64,000 nt of DNA from Paramecium tetraurelia (GCF_000165425.1 NW_001798998.1:176835-240834); one strand, 5' to 3'. Positions 12,270 to 25,391 are shown, counted from the stretch's first letter. The notes: generated from the letters alone by a model not told the origin. Program-made: numbers and translations.

Positions 12270-13110
12270 TTATTTGATACTACCCTATTCATATTTCTAA
12301 CCCTTATCAATAGAAACCAGATGATGCCTACTATATCAGGGGAAATTTAAGATATTTCAATTACATTTCGCCTCTTAAGATCAAAGCAATTAATAATCAA
12401 ATCTAACTATTTTGAGTACCTCTTGTTTAGACCAATCTGAAAGAACCCAATAATATAAAACACAAGATTTAGTCTTACTCCAATAAATAAGGTTCTTTAA
12501 TTTAACATTCCTTGAGTTTTTAGAACTAGCTGAATAACTAAAAACTTATACAAAAGATATGAAACTCACCACTCAAGAAAAGAGTCAATTAAATTGGGAT
12601 AATAAATTTGAATCAGATGTACAGGATTTTTTGTGCTTATAAAGATTTGTTCTTTTGATAAAATCTATTAAAATTATTGGTCAAGCTTAGAACACAGATT
12701 TAAATAAGCCATTAAATATGTCGAATAATAATTTCATCTAAGGAGTCGTTAGGATATAGAATAACAATATGGGAGTAATCACTCAAATTGTCTACCATCT
12801 TTATTTTAACAATACCAGATGGAAATGACTCTTTTAGATAATAATTAATCAAAACAACCAAGATTTAATCTCTTTTATATATGAAATTTAATAAATAGAA
12901 TAACAAGAAAGGACTAATTTTATTGAAAAACTTGAATACTTTGAATTTCTTATCAAACATCTTCCAATCATTAAGATATAAAACAAAATTCAAATTTCAC
13001 AACAATCAACAAAACTTATTAAGAAAGGTTTTTAAATAAAAACATAAATAATTAGATTTACACAGTTGATTTTTGTCTCATTTATTATGGATCCCTACTT
13101 AATTAATTAA
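12270..13110 (+). pseudogene. Probable decayed gene of unknown function
   Basis: Plus-strand frames here read like protein but are broken. The longest part begins upstream of an ATG at about 12561 (KLTTQEKSQLNWDNKFESDV) and runs to a TGA near 12826, after which the same frame continues open to about 13115 (INQNNQDLISFIYEIQQIEQ). A further open piece in another frame precedes it (about 12250-12430). No canonical intron removes the TGA while keeping the following frame. No family is recognised. It adjoins another relic, so this 2 kb looks like a decaying region. Whole-genome duplication followed by loss of duplicates is well known in Paramecium and would fit, but that is inference. Confidence 0.35.
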
Positions 13111-13242
13111 CAATATCTTTGAGTCGATAGTATCCTTTACCTTAAGAATTTCAGTGTTATTAGTATTATTAGAAATAATGTATATATACCGAATCAATCT
13201 CACTAAATTAAGTTATTATTATATTAATTCTAAATCTAATTA

Positions 13243-13601
13243 ATGGTTTAAAATGATTCTGAAGCCACAAAGTAATCCTGTGAATAGCAGACAGGATCCA
13301 AGAAAATCACCAAGCAGCATGGCCACTGGAATCAGGCAGAGCACAATACCTATCTCAACTTTTTATTAGAGAATGCAAACCACACCAAAGGCTAAAGATT
13401 ATTTAAGAGAATGAGTTAAGTTGTTGGCACTCGTACACCTAGTTAATGCAGGTAAGAACCCATAATATAAGATCGCATCACTAAAAATTTAATCCATAAA
13501 AGGCAAAATCTTCTTATATAGATACAAGATTTTAGAGATCCAAGCAATGTGCCAGAAGCTACTTCGCTTAACACAAATAAATCGATGAAGATGGCCAATG
13601 A
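13243..13601 (+). CDS. Short SANT/Myb-like protein, 112 aa
   Basis: Single SANT/Myb repeat of the SHAQKYF-like class. The domain reads GHWNQAEHNTYLNFLLENAN, then LFKRMSQVVGTRTPSQCR joined to SHHQKF, with W, hydrophobic spacing and the recognition helix (SQCRSHHQKF) all evident. A 20-nt intron (13452-13471, GTAAGA..TAAG) splits the Arg codon inside the recognition helix; splicing it gives 113 codons ending in TGA. Such domains bind DNA, so this is a candidate transcription regulator. The second SANT gene at 24492 has the same domain and an intron in the same codon and phase. The tail after the domain is short, so the product could be truncated relative to its paralog. Confidence 0.7.
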
Positions 13602-13665
13602 AATGACTTTTGTATATTATACTCAAATGTTGTTAACCTTATCCCAAGATAGTATCATGGCCAAT

Positions 13666-13878
13666 TCAAAACTATAAAACATATAAAATTGAAATCAAGA
13701 TTTTCCACTTCTCTTTAAATCCACTTTTCTTTCTCTGGTTCATTTCCACCTCATACTCATCAATCTCTTTGAAAAATACCTTCTGTAAATTTTAACTTGC
13801 CGCATTTTATATATATTTAAAACTTTTCTCATTTCCTTTGTTTTGACTGCTATTCTATGATCCGTCTTCAAAGTTCAT
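13666..13878 (-). CDS. Short ORF or gene relic, 70 aa, acidic/helical
   Basis: Frame of 71 codons from ATG 13878 to TGA 13666, reading MNFEDGSQNSSQNKGNEKSF and then NLQKVFFKEIDEYEVEMNQR. The same frame stays open upstream to about 13985 (EHQQQETVEDFDSHE) without another ATG, so the true start may be in a missed exon. Composition is protein-like and convergent with the SANT gene. No motif is recognised. It could equally be what remains of a longer gene. Confidence 0.35.
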
Positions 13879-15133
13879 TTATTATTACTCATGTGAATCG
13901 AAATCCTCCACTGTTTCTTGCTATTAATGTTCATCTATAATATCACTTTCAAATATTTATAATTCCAAATATACTGCTTAATAATATCATAAATATATAA
14001 TAAAACACACAATTGTAATCATTTTAGATATTTCATTCTTATCCTTATATTACATTTAGTTAGTAAAATTCCTCAAAGAATTCAAGATTAACTATCTATA
14101 AGGTTCTTTATTATGATTAAATTTATTTTAAATCATTATTACATACTTTTTAATAGGGTTAAAACTGATTTTATATCTTTAGCACTAACTAAACATTAGA
14201 AATTATTTTTTAATTCTTCTTATTTCTCTTATAATATCACTTAAAATGTTTAATTACCCTTATTAACGTATCTCTTAAGAATATAAGTAACAATTCCTTT
14301 TTAATAAAACCCAATCATCCCATTTTATAAAGATTTAAGTAAGTAAGCAAAGATAAAATATCATGAAGATAATAAATTTAATATAAAAATAAAAAATTTA
14401 CTAGTTCAATTATATTATAAAGACAAAATTGATAGAAATGTTGTACTTTACTGACTTCTTTTGCTTAATTCATATAAATTACTAAGAAAAATTGATCTTG
14501 GTAAATAATTCTTAACAATTATTATTTTTAAATAAAATTTCATATTGTTTGATTTGAAAACACTTTCTCTCTCTAAATTTTAGATATCTATAGATTTTTT
14601 TTAGGAAAATTTAATAATAATTGATTTATTGAGATTATTTAATTTTAATATACCATATTTCAAGATATAATATGATTATTGCTCTATCTGATTATCAATG
14701 AAGTTGATAGAGTCCTAAGCAGACAATTATGGCAGAGAAAGATAAAAAAATATTATTAAAAGTAAATAGTAACATGTAAATAGAAATGCAAAAATGAATT
14801 GTTAAATTAGTATAATTATTACTTAAAAATTATATAATTAGAATTCAGTAGAAAAATATTATTTTATTTTTAATCAATTAAGTAATAATATTACTAACAA
14901 TGTTCAAATAGATGATTAATGTAAATGATCTAATTGTTATTATATATGTGCATTCAAAACATATATACTACTTAGAAATTCTAAATATATATAATCTAAT
15001 TTTTAAACCTCAATAAACTAGGATTAGTGTTAATTAATCTAGTATTTCAAGTTGTGAATTAAGTTGTTTAATCGATTATCATTTTATAAAATATTAATAA
15101 CGGAGTGTTACTTCATTTAAGCATAATAATCGA
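13879..15133. other. AT-rich intergenic stretch
   Basis: Apart from the possible 5' extension of the short ORF above, I see nothing coding in about 1.2 kb. A small inverted repeat, CTCTATC at about 14691 and GATAGAG at about 14716, is present near the middle. Base composition is among the most AT-rich in the window. Confidence 0.4.
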
Positions 15134-16846
15134 ATGCGAGGAGAGCATTTAAATATAAACAAAAGTGTTATAAAAAGAAAGAGGGATTTGAATAATTAGA
15201 GGAACCATAGATAGGGGATTGGAAATTGTTGGTATTATGGGTAATAGTGTTATTGATAAAAATTATTTTATATTTATATACTTATTGTAAGAGATTAAAC
15301 ATGCGAAAACAGCCTCTGAAATTATTATTGGAGGACAATGATCTCGAGATTATTAAGGCAAAGACATTTGATTCACATTCTCAGCGTAACGGTACTAGTT
15401 TTTATTCAAACATATCGGATGAACATGAATAATTTAGTGATGGAAAACGATATCAATGTGATTCATCATATTCTTCAAGTAGTCTACATAGTTCTAGAAC
15501 TCTTGCAGACGAAACATTGTTGCTAAATTATTAAAAGCGTCTAGGTAAATAAAATAGATATGAAAAAGATCCTGAAATCCTATCAGAGTAGGCCAGATTT
15601 GTATTCCTCATAGGGAATTAATCGTCAGAGGAATGGCTTGCCAATTTCAACGAGAAATGCTTGAGAGTGAATAGCTTTTTCAAGGACTCCCTTTTCAATT
15701 CCTTAGTAGAAACTGCTTTTAATGGAGAGGATTAGAAGATGAAAAGAAAATTGGTTCTCACTTTAGATTATTTTACGAATCTGATCACATTCACTTTCTT
15801 CCTTCTTTGGAAATGGATTCAAAATGAAAATCAACAGGACATGTCATAATTTGTTTCAAATTCCAATTCCATTACTGAATTCATTGTCTTGATGATAACT
15901 CTAAGAATTAATGAATTCAGGATGGAATGGCAACTCATAACTTTGATAGAGTAAATTGTTTAACCATTCCCTGAAAAGAACATTTTTAAAGAATGTTCAG
16001 AAACTTAGAGATCCTACTTATCAGTAGGCCTATTCCAGCCTAAAATCGCTTCGATTCGTGTCAAATCCAATTCAGTATTGCCTTGGACAACGGATGAAGT
16101 GGCTTTCGTGTTGAGTTTTATGAGTTAATCCTTTTATGCAGGATTATAAATAAAAAATGTGATTGTTAAGGGAGGATTAAATAACGTATAAATTAAATTT
16201 CTAATTTTAGTACTTTAGGAGAATCAACACAATTTCATAGTTCATCATATATTCAGTAGTACGAAGTCCAAATAAACACGATCGTCAAGATGCATTAAGA
16301 TATTGGATAGAACTAGCAGAGAAATTATAGAAAAATTATGATTTGGAAGGATTATTTATAGTGTACAAATACGGCATTCAATTACTCTTAAAGGATTACA
16401 TTGGAACCATGCCAATCCTGTTCCGAGATCAAAACAGAATACCTCGTATTAATGCTTTTTATGAGGAACACATAAAATCTAATTTTAATGATGTTCAAAA
16501 AAATGAACAGCAATTTTACATTCCTTCATTTCATAAATTCATTACTCAAATTAAGCGTTTAGAACAGCAAGTGAAAATGAATAAGACATTGTTTGATCAA
16601 ATATCAGATCTCCTATTGTAATTAGTTTCAATTTCTAAGAGACAGCACAAACTTCATCAAGAGACGAGTGCAAAAGTAATTCTATTACATTATATTTCTT
16701 CTTAGATTTCTGATCATGAGGAATAAATAATTCAGTATTTTATAAAAGGAATAGAAAAAGAGTTAGAAACTAATCTCTAAATTCCTTTAGATAAAGAAAC
16801 ATTGGTGTACATAGAATTGATTAAATTGGCAAAAATTACTAATTGA
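15134..16846 (+). CDS. RasGEF-domain-like protein with N-terminal membrane segment, ~550 aa
   Basis: Likely guanine-nucleotide exchange factor for a Ras-family GTPase. The C-terminal half has the RasGEF shape: a helix with FRRINTISQFIIYSVVRSPN, then RQDALRYWIELAEKLQKNYD, then EGLFIVYKYGIQLLL, like the conserved FN..S.wv...Il, R..vl..fI.iA and l.ai..gL elements. A hydrophobic stretch near the N-terminus (LLVLWVIVLLIKIILYLYTY) predicts one membrane anchor followed by basic residues. Introns: 16186-16210 (25 nt, well supported by frame) and a proposed 35-nt first intron at 15165-15199 that links ATG 15134 to the hydrophobic exon; otherwise the start would be ATG 15301, losing the anchor. Key Ras-contact residues cannot be judged by eye. 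Confidence 0.65.
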
Positions 16847-16927
16847 TATTGAAATGATTATAAAAATGATAAAATTTGTGAGTTTTAATTTCATTTACAT
16901 TTTGTCTCATTAAATTAAATACACTTT

Positions 16928-18064
16928 ATGAGATAACAATCACCTAATTCAAAATTATCAAGAGAAAATTCAGCCTATCAAAATGATTCTGTGACTGTAA
17001 GTCATATTGAGAATCAAAAATTGAGAAAAAGTAAGTTGTCTCAAAGAAAGATAATATAAATAAGTATTAATTATAATCCATTATTAGGATAAAAGAGAGA
17101 AAGACGATAAGAAAAGAAATTTAGAAAATTAGTACAAAAAGCAATATATAGAATATGAATCACAGCAAATGATTGATAAAAAAAATTGGGAAGGATTAAA
17201 GAATTTGATTAGAAAGAATAATAAATAATATATCAGCACTTCGATTAAGAATGAACTGTAGGAGAAACAAATAACATCTAGAAGTTTAATAGAAGAAATC
17301 ACTAAAATTGAGAAAGATAAAGTACCTAAATTATAACAAATATCTGATCTATAAGAAAAAATAACTTAGAAAAAGAGAAATAAATATGTTGATAAAGAAA
17401 TAGATGATTATACAATGAAATAAATTGAGGGTGAAATTATTGAATTTTAGAAAAAAAAGGATGAATAAATGAAAACATATGGTGAGAAATATAAAATCTT
17501 AGAGAAAAATCATAAAATGAAGTTGAAAAAAAAGGAATTTGATGATTAAATTAGAAAAGATGTAAAAATCAATAGTTCTTTTATACATGAAGCAAATCGA
17601 TTTTTAAGGTTGAAGGACAAGCATTCATTAAGATCAACTAAACCTATCTTCTCACACCAAGAAAACCTGTTACATTCGTTAAGGACACTCAATCTCCAAA
17701 ATCAGAAATAGGATATATAAGAAAAAATTCTTCTCAAAATAAGGTTGAAATAATCAATTAGGAGCAATTTGAGGAAACAACCGTAAATTAATAAATTCTT
17801 AAATAAAATTAAAAATAACCAAGAGCAAAAGAATTAAAGATAAAGTACATGAAAGCATTGATAAAAAGTAAAATTAAATTGAAAAATTTTAAGAATAACA
17901 AAATTTTCATCAAAATAATTATTCGAAGGTAACAAGTAGTTTGATTGATTAGGTTGAAAATAAGATAGAATATGATAATTAAATTCAACAGCAAAAGTAT
18001 ATAATTTTCTCTAATATTATAAAGGATGTTTAGGAAACCAATTATGAGGCCAAAGGAAAATTGA
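16928..18064 (+). CDS. Coiled-coil protein of unknown function, one unresolved frame change
   Basis: Lys/Glu/Gln-rich product predicted to be a long coiled coil (for example YKKQYIEYESQQMIDKKNWE, then EGEIIEFQKKKDEQMKTYGE), with a less charged part that includes TPRKPVTFVKDTQSPKSE. Three introns fit well: 17031-17064 (34 nt), 17868-17893 (26 nt) and 17997-18024 (28 nt), the last giving the ending MFRKPIMRPKEN. Between about 17590 and 17640 the frame shifts by one near a run of five T (17601-17605). No intron of normal size resolves it; a 47-nt intron at 17562-17608 would. Options are that long intron, a sequencing error in the homopolymer, or a real frameshift. Family unknown. Convergent with the next gene, 55 bases apart. 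Confidence 0.5.
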
Positions 18065-18119
18065 TGAACCATTTTATTACTTACTATGCAAAATATATAT
18101 TTATAGAATTAATAACATT

Positions 18120-18826
18120 TCATATAGCAAATGATAGCGATTTAGAATCCTAATCAAAGTTGACACTGTTGTTTTGGGTATAATCCTTTATTTTTCTATT
18201 AGTTAAATATCTAATTTCCAAACTTGGTAAGCGAACTCTCTCCACACTATTCAAACTAAATTTCGGTTTCAGATACATTTATTAGTTTTTATAGTAATCT
18301 TGAATTGAGTTTAATAATTGATCTAAATTTATGAATTTTTAATCTTTGTTCTCATGCAAGAGAGATTTTAAGTATAACGAAAACTTGGACTAATTCAAGT
18401 TTATATAAGTTTTAACGGATTTGTAAAGATTTATCTCTTCTCTGGGAAGTTCTATGTATTTTGGATTTATTTTGGTAATTTTATATTATCTAAGAAGCTC
18501 TGTTTAGGCTTAAAATTCTTCATCAAGTTCAGAATACTTAATTTGTAAACTGGCTAATTTTTTTCTGAGCTTCATTATTTTAAACATCATTGATTCATGT
18601 TATACTTTGATGGTTTCTAATTCTTTAGTAAGTTTTTGGATATCCTCAGAACTTAGAATATTATATGATTAAACATTTCAACACTTTCTTGCTTAATAAT
18701 TATTTTTTCAGCAGTGCTTATCTATAAAGGAGGCATCTATTTCGTTGATAATATCTGGTCAAGTGATTTTATACAAAATTACAAACTAGAATAGAGTTGT
18801 TAAATCTTTGGATCTTCGTTTAGCAT
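18120..18826 (-). CDS. Coiled-coil protein of unknown function, 227 aa
   Basis: Spliced frame of 228 codons. One 23-nt intron (18652-18674, GTTTAATC..CTAAG) joins the N-terminal piece to SEDIQKLTKELETIKVQHES, a classical heptad-type coiled coil that continues through KLRKKLASLQIKYSELDEEF. A more structured part follows (YKSVKTYINLNQSKFSLYLK) and a basic C-terminal segment (SVERVRLPSLEIRYLTNRKI). No catalytic motif, signal peptide or membrane segment. The layout resembles many ciliary or cytoskeletal coiled-coil proteins, but I do not recognise the family and assign no function. The opposite strand also looks open here; the minus-strand reading is preferred because it has a proper start, stop and intron. 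Confidence 0.65.
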
Positions 18827-18897
18827 TTTAATAATAATTTTATAAGAATTAATATAATGGTATTAAATTTTTGTATAAATAAATAAAGTTTAGATAA

Positions 18898-21055
18898 TCA
18901 AAATTAATTATCTTTTATTGCTGGATTCTTTTCTTTCACAATGAGGTCTAAGATATCATCATAAACTTTTATAAATTGCTCATCTAGTTTTGGCACCGTA
19001 GTTGATTTCTTTAATTATGAATCATTTGTTTGAAACATAGTTGCTATTGTTCTTGGAATTACTTTAATTAATGGTTTGCCTTTGACTTCCCTATTTCTGA
19101 ATTTTGTAAGAATCACATCTTCCAAATGAGTTTTTAGCTGGCTTCCAACAGTAATATAAATTAATTTTATGAGATACTATTTCTATTTAATTTCTTTAAT
19201 TGCTTTATGTAGTAAATCATAATCTGTCTTGCCATCACTGACAAGACATAGATAAATACACCTATTTTTCTAGATCATAAGCTTGTTATTATGTTTCGAT
19301 TAGTTTATACAATGTATCAAATTATTATTAATTATTTTCTAATAATGAGAATTTCCTGTCTCTCCAACAAATCGCTAATTTGTGAGTTTCAGGCAATCTT
19401 GAAAATACTTATAAAAATTTGGATTTAGCAGCCTAAATTTCATTGGCCATACTAACATTATCATCAAATAAAAGAAGAACCATTCTTTCCAATTCCTCTT
19501 CATCGTCCCTTAATATTATCTATATTGATTTTGGTAAATATTCAAATTCATCAGTTTAATCAAAAATAGCACCTGTTTAATAGATGTTATTTTCAGAAAT
19601 TGGTTTTGCACGAATATTTATAAATTGTATTACTTCATTTGCTTTCACTTTATCTTACTTTTTAATTAATTTATCCATATCTTTAAGTGTATCATTCAAT
19701 TCCCTTAATATAGAAATATGCTTATCGAGTAATTCAGTAATTGATTACTTTTCAAATATTTTTATTAATTGTTTATCTATCAATCCCTTTAGATCAGTCA
19801 ATAGCTTATTTAAATTACATTTTGGATCCTTTTCAATGACTTTTTTATAATTTTTTAGACCTTCTTCAGTAATAGACCAAATAGATTCTACCAGGTCTAA
19901 TTCTTTTTTAGTTGTTTTTGATCTTACAAAACATCCAAGTTTAGTATTATTAAATTAGCCTTGCATTCTCTTTTTCACCTTATCATCAGTCAATTCCTAT
20001 TCATTAATTTCTTAAGCATTTTTTTCAACGAAATCGAGTATCTTCACAGGGTCTCTAATATCTTTTTGTAAATCAGTCATCTCCTTCTCGGTTTTCTTCA
20101 ACTCTAAATTACCTTCTGCTATGTTAGTTGCTAAAAAGATTTAAGAGGAGGCTTGTTTTTTTATATCATCATTTTCATCCTTCTCAAATTTAGTTTAATC
20201 TAAGATCTTTTAGCCTAAATCAGCTATTTTGTTAAATGCTTCCTTATAATTATGCTAAGGGTCACTTGCTGTAAGGATGAGTTCTTTTTCCACAGAAATA
20301 GTAATCAGTTTCGATATATCACTTGGTTTATCTGTTGGATTTATAACCTCATTATCCAATTTTATTGGTTCTGTTTATTCATCAACCATTCTAAAAAAAG
20401 GCTCATTTGGTGCTACTTGAGTTGTAGGTTTTTGTTACACCAAAGTTTGATAAACAGGTTAGTTAGTTTCAAAATGTTTTTCTTGAACATTCAATAATTA
20501 TCTAACTTTTATAAATATTTCGCTAAACTCTTTATACAAGACATCGACTGGTTGGTTTCCTCTAGTAACTTTAAACACAGCAGGACAAGTTTCGTTCTAA
20601 TTGTGGATTTACTCTCTTAATGTCATACTAATTTAACCAGGAAATTAATCGCCAACAGCAACACAGATGAACTAAATTAAAAATTTTTCTTTCATAATCT
20701 TAATCTATGCGGATACTTCGTTTATTTCAAAGTGCTCTCTTCCATCACTAACAAATAAAAAAGTGATGTTTTTGGGGTAACCTCCACTCAATAATTTCTC
20801 AAATATCACATTAAAAGTATTAGAAATATTTCCGCTCCCAGCACTTCTATAAGGAAGAAATGAGTATAAAGCCTGTTCCCATTGATAATCCATCTTTTAA
20901 TTGCCTAAGTCTGAAAATGTTGCCTAATGTGCTTTTATTATGGTCTCGTATTCATGATTCATTGAGCCTGTTCCATCAACCAAAGTAATCAAGTATGATT
21001 AAACTGCTTTCCCTTACTTAGCCATGTAGACTTCTATTGCTTGCTATTGAATCAT
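18898..21055 (-). CDS. Protein with two von Willebrand A-like domains, 707 aa
   Basis: First vWA-like domain at about residues 15-200: SYLITLVDGTGSMNHEYET carries a DxTGSM metal-site motif in place of DxSxS, followed by FVSDGREHFEI and FICVAVGDQFPG. A coiled-coil middle (about residues 290-480) separates it from a second vWA-like domain near the C-terminus: VLLLFDDNVSMANEIQAAK, RFVGETGNSHYQK, CIYLCLVSDGKTDYDLLHKA, KLIYITVG. The 34-nt intron at 19375-19408 joins the two halves of the second domain and restores frame. Similar vWA proteins occur with alpha-kinases in protists, but no kinase domain is present. The second metal site is degenerate (DDNVSM). Vertebrate vWA domains mediate protein contacts; the partner here is unknown. 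Confidence 0.75.
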
Positions 21056-21883
21056 TCTTAATATTCAGTATACTTATTAATATAGATGAAAAAAATTTTG
21101 AAGAAGCCTTATTTGATTGAAATTCTATTAAAAATAATAAATTAGAAATTTTTTCTTTTATTATGAAAATATGGAACGCTTAAATTTTAATTGGTACCTA
21201 CTCTTTAACTTATGCCCTCTGTTTGATTAACCATTTTTTATCAAATTAAGCTATTCCTAAAGTTACTTTAATATTTCAATAAATATAAATAGTTCATTAT
21301 AATATTGAAACAACATTCTGAAATATACTTAACTATAATATTCAGATAAGAATAAAGGGGATATATTAAGAAAATCAGTTCTTCCATACTTGATGTGGTA
21401 AGCTACTAGTCACAAAATTTGATGTGAAAATCATACTCTCTCAATTTTTTAATAAAAATTAAAATAAAAATTTCAATACAAATTAAAATAGGGTATTTAT
21501 TTCAGATTGTTGTGTTTCTTTATTTATAACTATTAAAATCATAATTCGTCATTATTATAAAACCATACGCAATGGTTTTAATGAAGATTATAGATAATTT
21601 GATATTAATACAAAAGGTTGAGTCTTTTTTGAAATTTATACATTCTTATTCTTATATAATTATTAAATTCTATTTTCTTGTAATTATACACAGAATGAAT
21701 AACAAATTTAATAAAATAATAATGTAATTCAATTTATTTATTTTAACATAAATATTAATAAAAATGTTAATTAATTGAAAAAGTAAAATTTACTCTTTTC
21801 GAATTAAATACAAAAAATAATATTATGCTTATGTTTAATTTTGAATACATCAATTTTAATATTGATAAATGTAAATATTAAAT
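21056..21883. other. AT-rich intergenic gap
   Basis: About 830 bases between two minus-strand genes, with homopolymeric A/T runs and no open frame worth naming. It must contain the promoter of the vWA gene. Nothing else is seen. Confidence 0.45.
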
Positions 21884-22591
21884 TCATTCCATCAGAGTTC
21901 TTTATCTCATTTTCTCCATCAACTTCTTTACAGCATCAGCTTGCATAGAGACTCCCGAGTTGATTAACATCTTTGGAATGCTACCTTTAGGATCAACATT
22001 GGCAATAATCACTACTTGACAAGTTCCTGGAGAGATCTCCTTAATCAAGAATCCAGAAATAATAATTTCACAACGCGTATATTTTTTCTTATTTGGAACA
22101 GAATCCAATTAGACAGATTTAGCTAAAATTTATATTGCAATTTACAAACAACAAGGTGAGTTCCATCTTTCAGTATGGTTCTTCTTGTTAGAGCAACCAT
22201 GTCTCTTGGATCGATTAAGACGATGGGAGATTTACCAGCTCCATAATAAATAACATTATTTTAATCTATTTTTTCTACAATTTTGCCCTAAAAATATTCA
22301 ATTGATTTACTTCCAAGAAGTTTTCATCAAATTCAGCTCTTTTAGTCATATCAAAAATAACATCCATAGCCTTCTTTGGATCTACATTCAATTTAAGCTC
22401 AGTTCTGGTCATCTTGAGTCCAACTTGATTTAATTTAGAATAAATGATGAAATCATTTTTATCATGTTCCTTATTCCATTGACCTTCCTGTGGTTACTGA
22501 TAGGCCATTTGGATCACTTGCTCTTAGATTTCTATGTAGTTGATAAAGATAATAGCTTACAATCCAATTATGTGAGGTAGCTGTTTTACAT
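21884..22591 (-). CDS. START-domain lipid-transfer-like protein, 210 aa
   Basis: Nearly the whole protein is a START domain, a fold that binds a lipid in a deep pocket. Visible elements are the start (QQPQEGQW), LKLNVDPKKAMDVIFDMTKR, the middle strand VIYYGAGKSPIVLIDPRDMV, KYTRCEIIISGFLIKEISPG, and the C-terminal helix MQADAVKKLMEKM. There is no membrane anchor or PH domain, so it is likely a soluble carrier. Introns: 22532-22560 (29 nt), 22288-22310 (23 nt) and 22123-22145 (23 nt), all GTA..TAG. The first intron was chosen because it gives a plain ATG start; beginning at the in-frame ATG of MAYQQPQ is the alternative. The bound lipid cannot be predicted. Confidence 0.8.
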
Positions 22592-23347
22592 TAAACTTTA
22601 ATAAATTAAGAAAATCGATTTCTCATAATCTTAAATATATAATTTTTTAGCATCAATTTCTATATTGTTCAAATAAATAATCAGAAATTGAATTCATTAT
22701 TTAATTTCACCGAAAGAAGTAATCGTTATGAAGATGGAAGTCTAGGTGAGGTTTATTGAATACAATTGTGATAATAATATTAGATGTTATTTTTAACTTT
22801 ATAATTTGCCATCTATTTCTGCAATCGTTTTAATAGTAAGAATAAGTATTAAGTAGAAATAATCATACAAGAGTATCCTTACAAATCCAATACGCGAGTA
22901 TGATTCATTTGAATTCTAAGCGGATGATTAGTGACATATATTAGGATGAATGAAATAAAACTATGTTAGGTGAGTTCGCAAATATAATGGATGATATGGT
23001 ATTATCAATTGGGTGATGATGAACAATTCGATATCCTTATTTAGATTATAAGACTTGCAATTTGCATAAAATTGGAATATTTTAGGGTGAATTCTTTGCA
23101 CGCGTTATAATGTCCACAATAACTCTGTTTTCTTGGTGTGTTGGAAGTAAGGAGAAAGATAAAACAGAGAAATAACTTCTTTATAAAACACTTAGGAATT
23201 GAATTAGAGATTTTATATATATATATAGATATTAATTATGAACTGCTGATTTACATTATTTTACAATTTATTTCCTTTTATTTAAAGATTCTGTATTTAT
23301 CTTTGGTAAGTTTAATGTGAGATATAATACGTAAAATAAAATAATTA
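22592..23347. other. Intergenic gap with short open stretches
   Basis: About 750 bases between divergent genes. Several 50-75 codon frames exist (for example minus strand, about 22905-22690, starting MNHTRVLDLQG), and parts look protein-like, but none has a motif or a convincing model. It may hold a relic in addition to the two promoters. Confidence 0.35.
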
Positions 23348-24447
<1,100 letters not shown>

Positions 24448-24491
24448 AAAGATATTATTTATGTAATAAATAATAAATACAAAATATTTTC

Positions 24492-25148
24492 ATGAGTTTG
24501 AGTTAATAATTAAAGGAAGAAGAAGAGGAAGAAGAAGGACTTAACTAACCTATTCAGCAAGTCTCTACTGTTCCTATTCGTAGGAAAAATAAAAAAAGAC
24601 AAATTCTCAATCCTTCTTTAAACACTGGACATTGGAGCCAATAAGAACACTAAACTTACTTAGACTTTCTCCAATAACACAAAGAAATCATGGAATCACA
24701 GGACTAGAAGAAAAGCAATAAAGTCTTCAAATAGATGAGTGAAATCATTGGAAGTCGCAGTCCTTCTCAATGTAGGTATCAAATCAACACTATTTATCAA
24801 ATTAGATCTCATCATCAAAAATTCAATCCATTCATTCACCAAGTCAAGAAAAGATAAAAAGGGGCAGGCAAAAAAAAGAAGGATAACCAAACCACTCAAC
24901 CAATCTAGCATTTCTTTCCTTTCTATTAACAACCCATCTTATCTCAAAACCAACTAGACTTTCCATTATTCCAAACAAACAACCCTGAAGAAGTGCTCTA
25001 TCCATAACCAATCTCATCAGATAGAAGTCTCCTTTACAATTTCGGTTTCCTTCCATAATTCCCTATCAACTTGAACTACTATACTGATTTTTTTGTTAAT
25101 TAGACCATGTACTAAAATGAAAAAGAGAATCAATTTGAAGATTAGTGA
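24492..25148 (+). CDS. SANT/Myb-like protein with Q/P-rich tail, 208 aa
   Basis: An acidic start (KEEEEEEEG) and a basic patch (IRRKNKKRQ) precede one SANT/Myb repeat: GHWSQQEHQTYLDFLQQHKE, then VFKQMSEIIGSRSPSQCR joined to SHHQKFNPFIHQVKKR. The 30-nt intron 24776-24805 splits the Arg codon in the recognition helix. The tail is rich in Gln, Pro, Phe and Tyr, like an activation region. It is a clear paralog of the gene at 13243, which shares domain, intron position and phase. The intron is a multiple of three and lacks a TGA, so unspliced mRNA would stay in frame with ten extra residues inside the DNA-binding helix. Starts 44 bases after the adenosine kinase stop, same strand. Confidence 0.8.
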
Positions 25149-25391
25149 TATTATTCATAATTCAAGTTTACTAAATACTATCATCCTAGTTCTTTTGACT
25201 AGTTTTTTTAGTCAAATTTCAAAAGGTTCCAATTAAACAGCCACATTTTCTTTTAATACCAATTACCACTTAAGCAAAAAGGAAGGCTTTTTTGATTCAT
25301 CTTTTTGTATACTTCACTCATTTGTATTTTTTAAAGTGTTCTTTTGGCGTCTCATTTAAATTCTCTATATATTTTAATTTCATTTTTAGTC

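Noticed and set aside
18064-18303. Plus-strand hydrophobic frame that looked like membrane helices at the end of the coiled-coil gene
   Set aside because: Adding the 28-nt intron at 17997-18024 ends that gene at 18064, and the minus strand here is the C-terminus of another coiled-coil gene.
24696-25056. Two minus-strand frames with hydrophobic stretches
   Set aside because: Antisense to the second SANT/Myb gene, whose spliced plus-strand frame is well supported.
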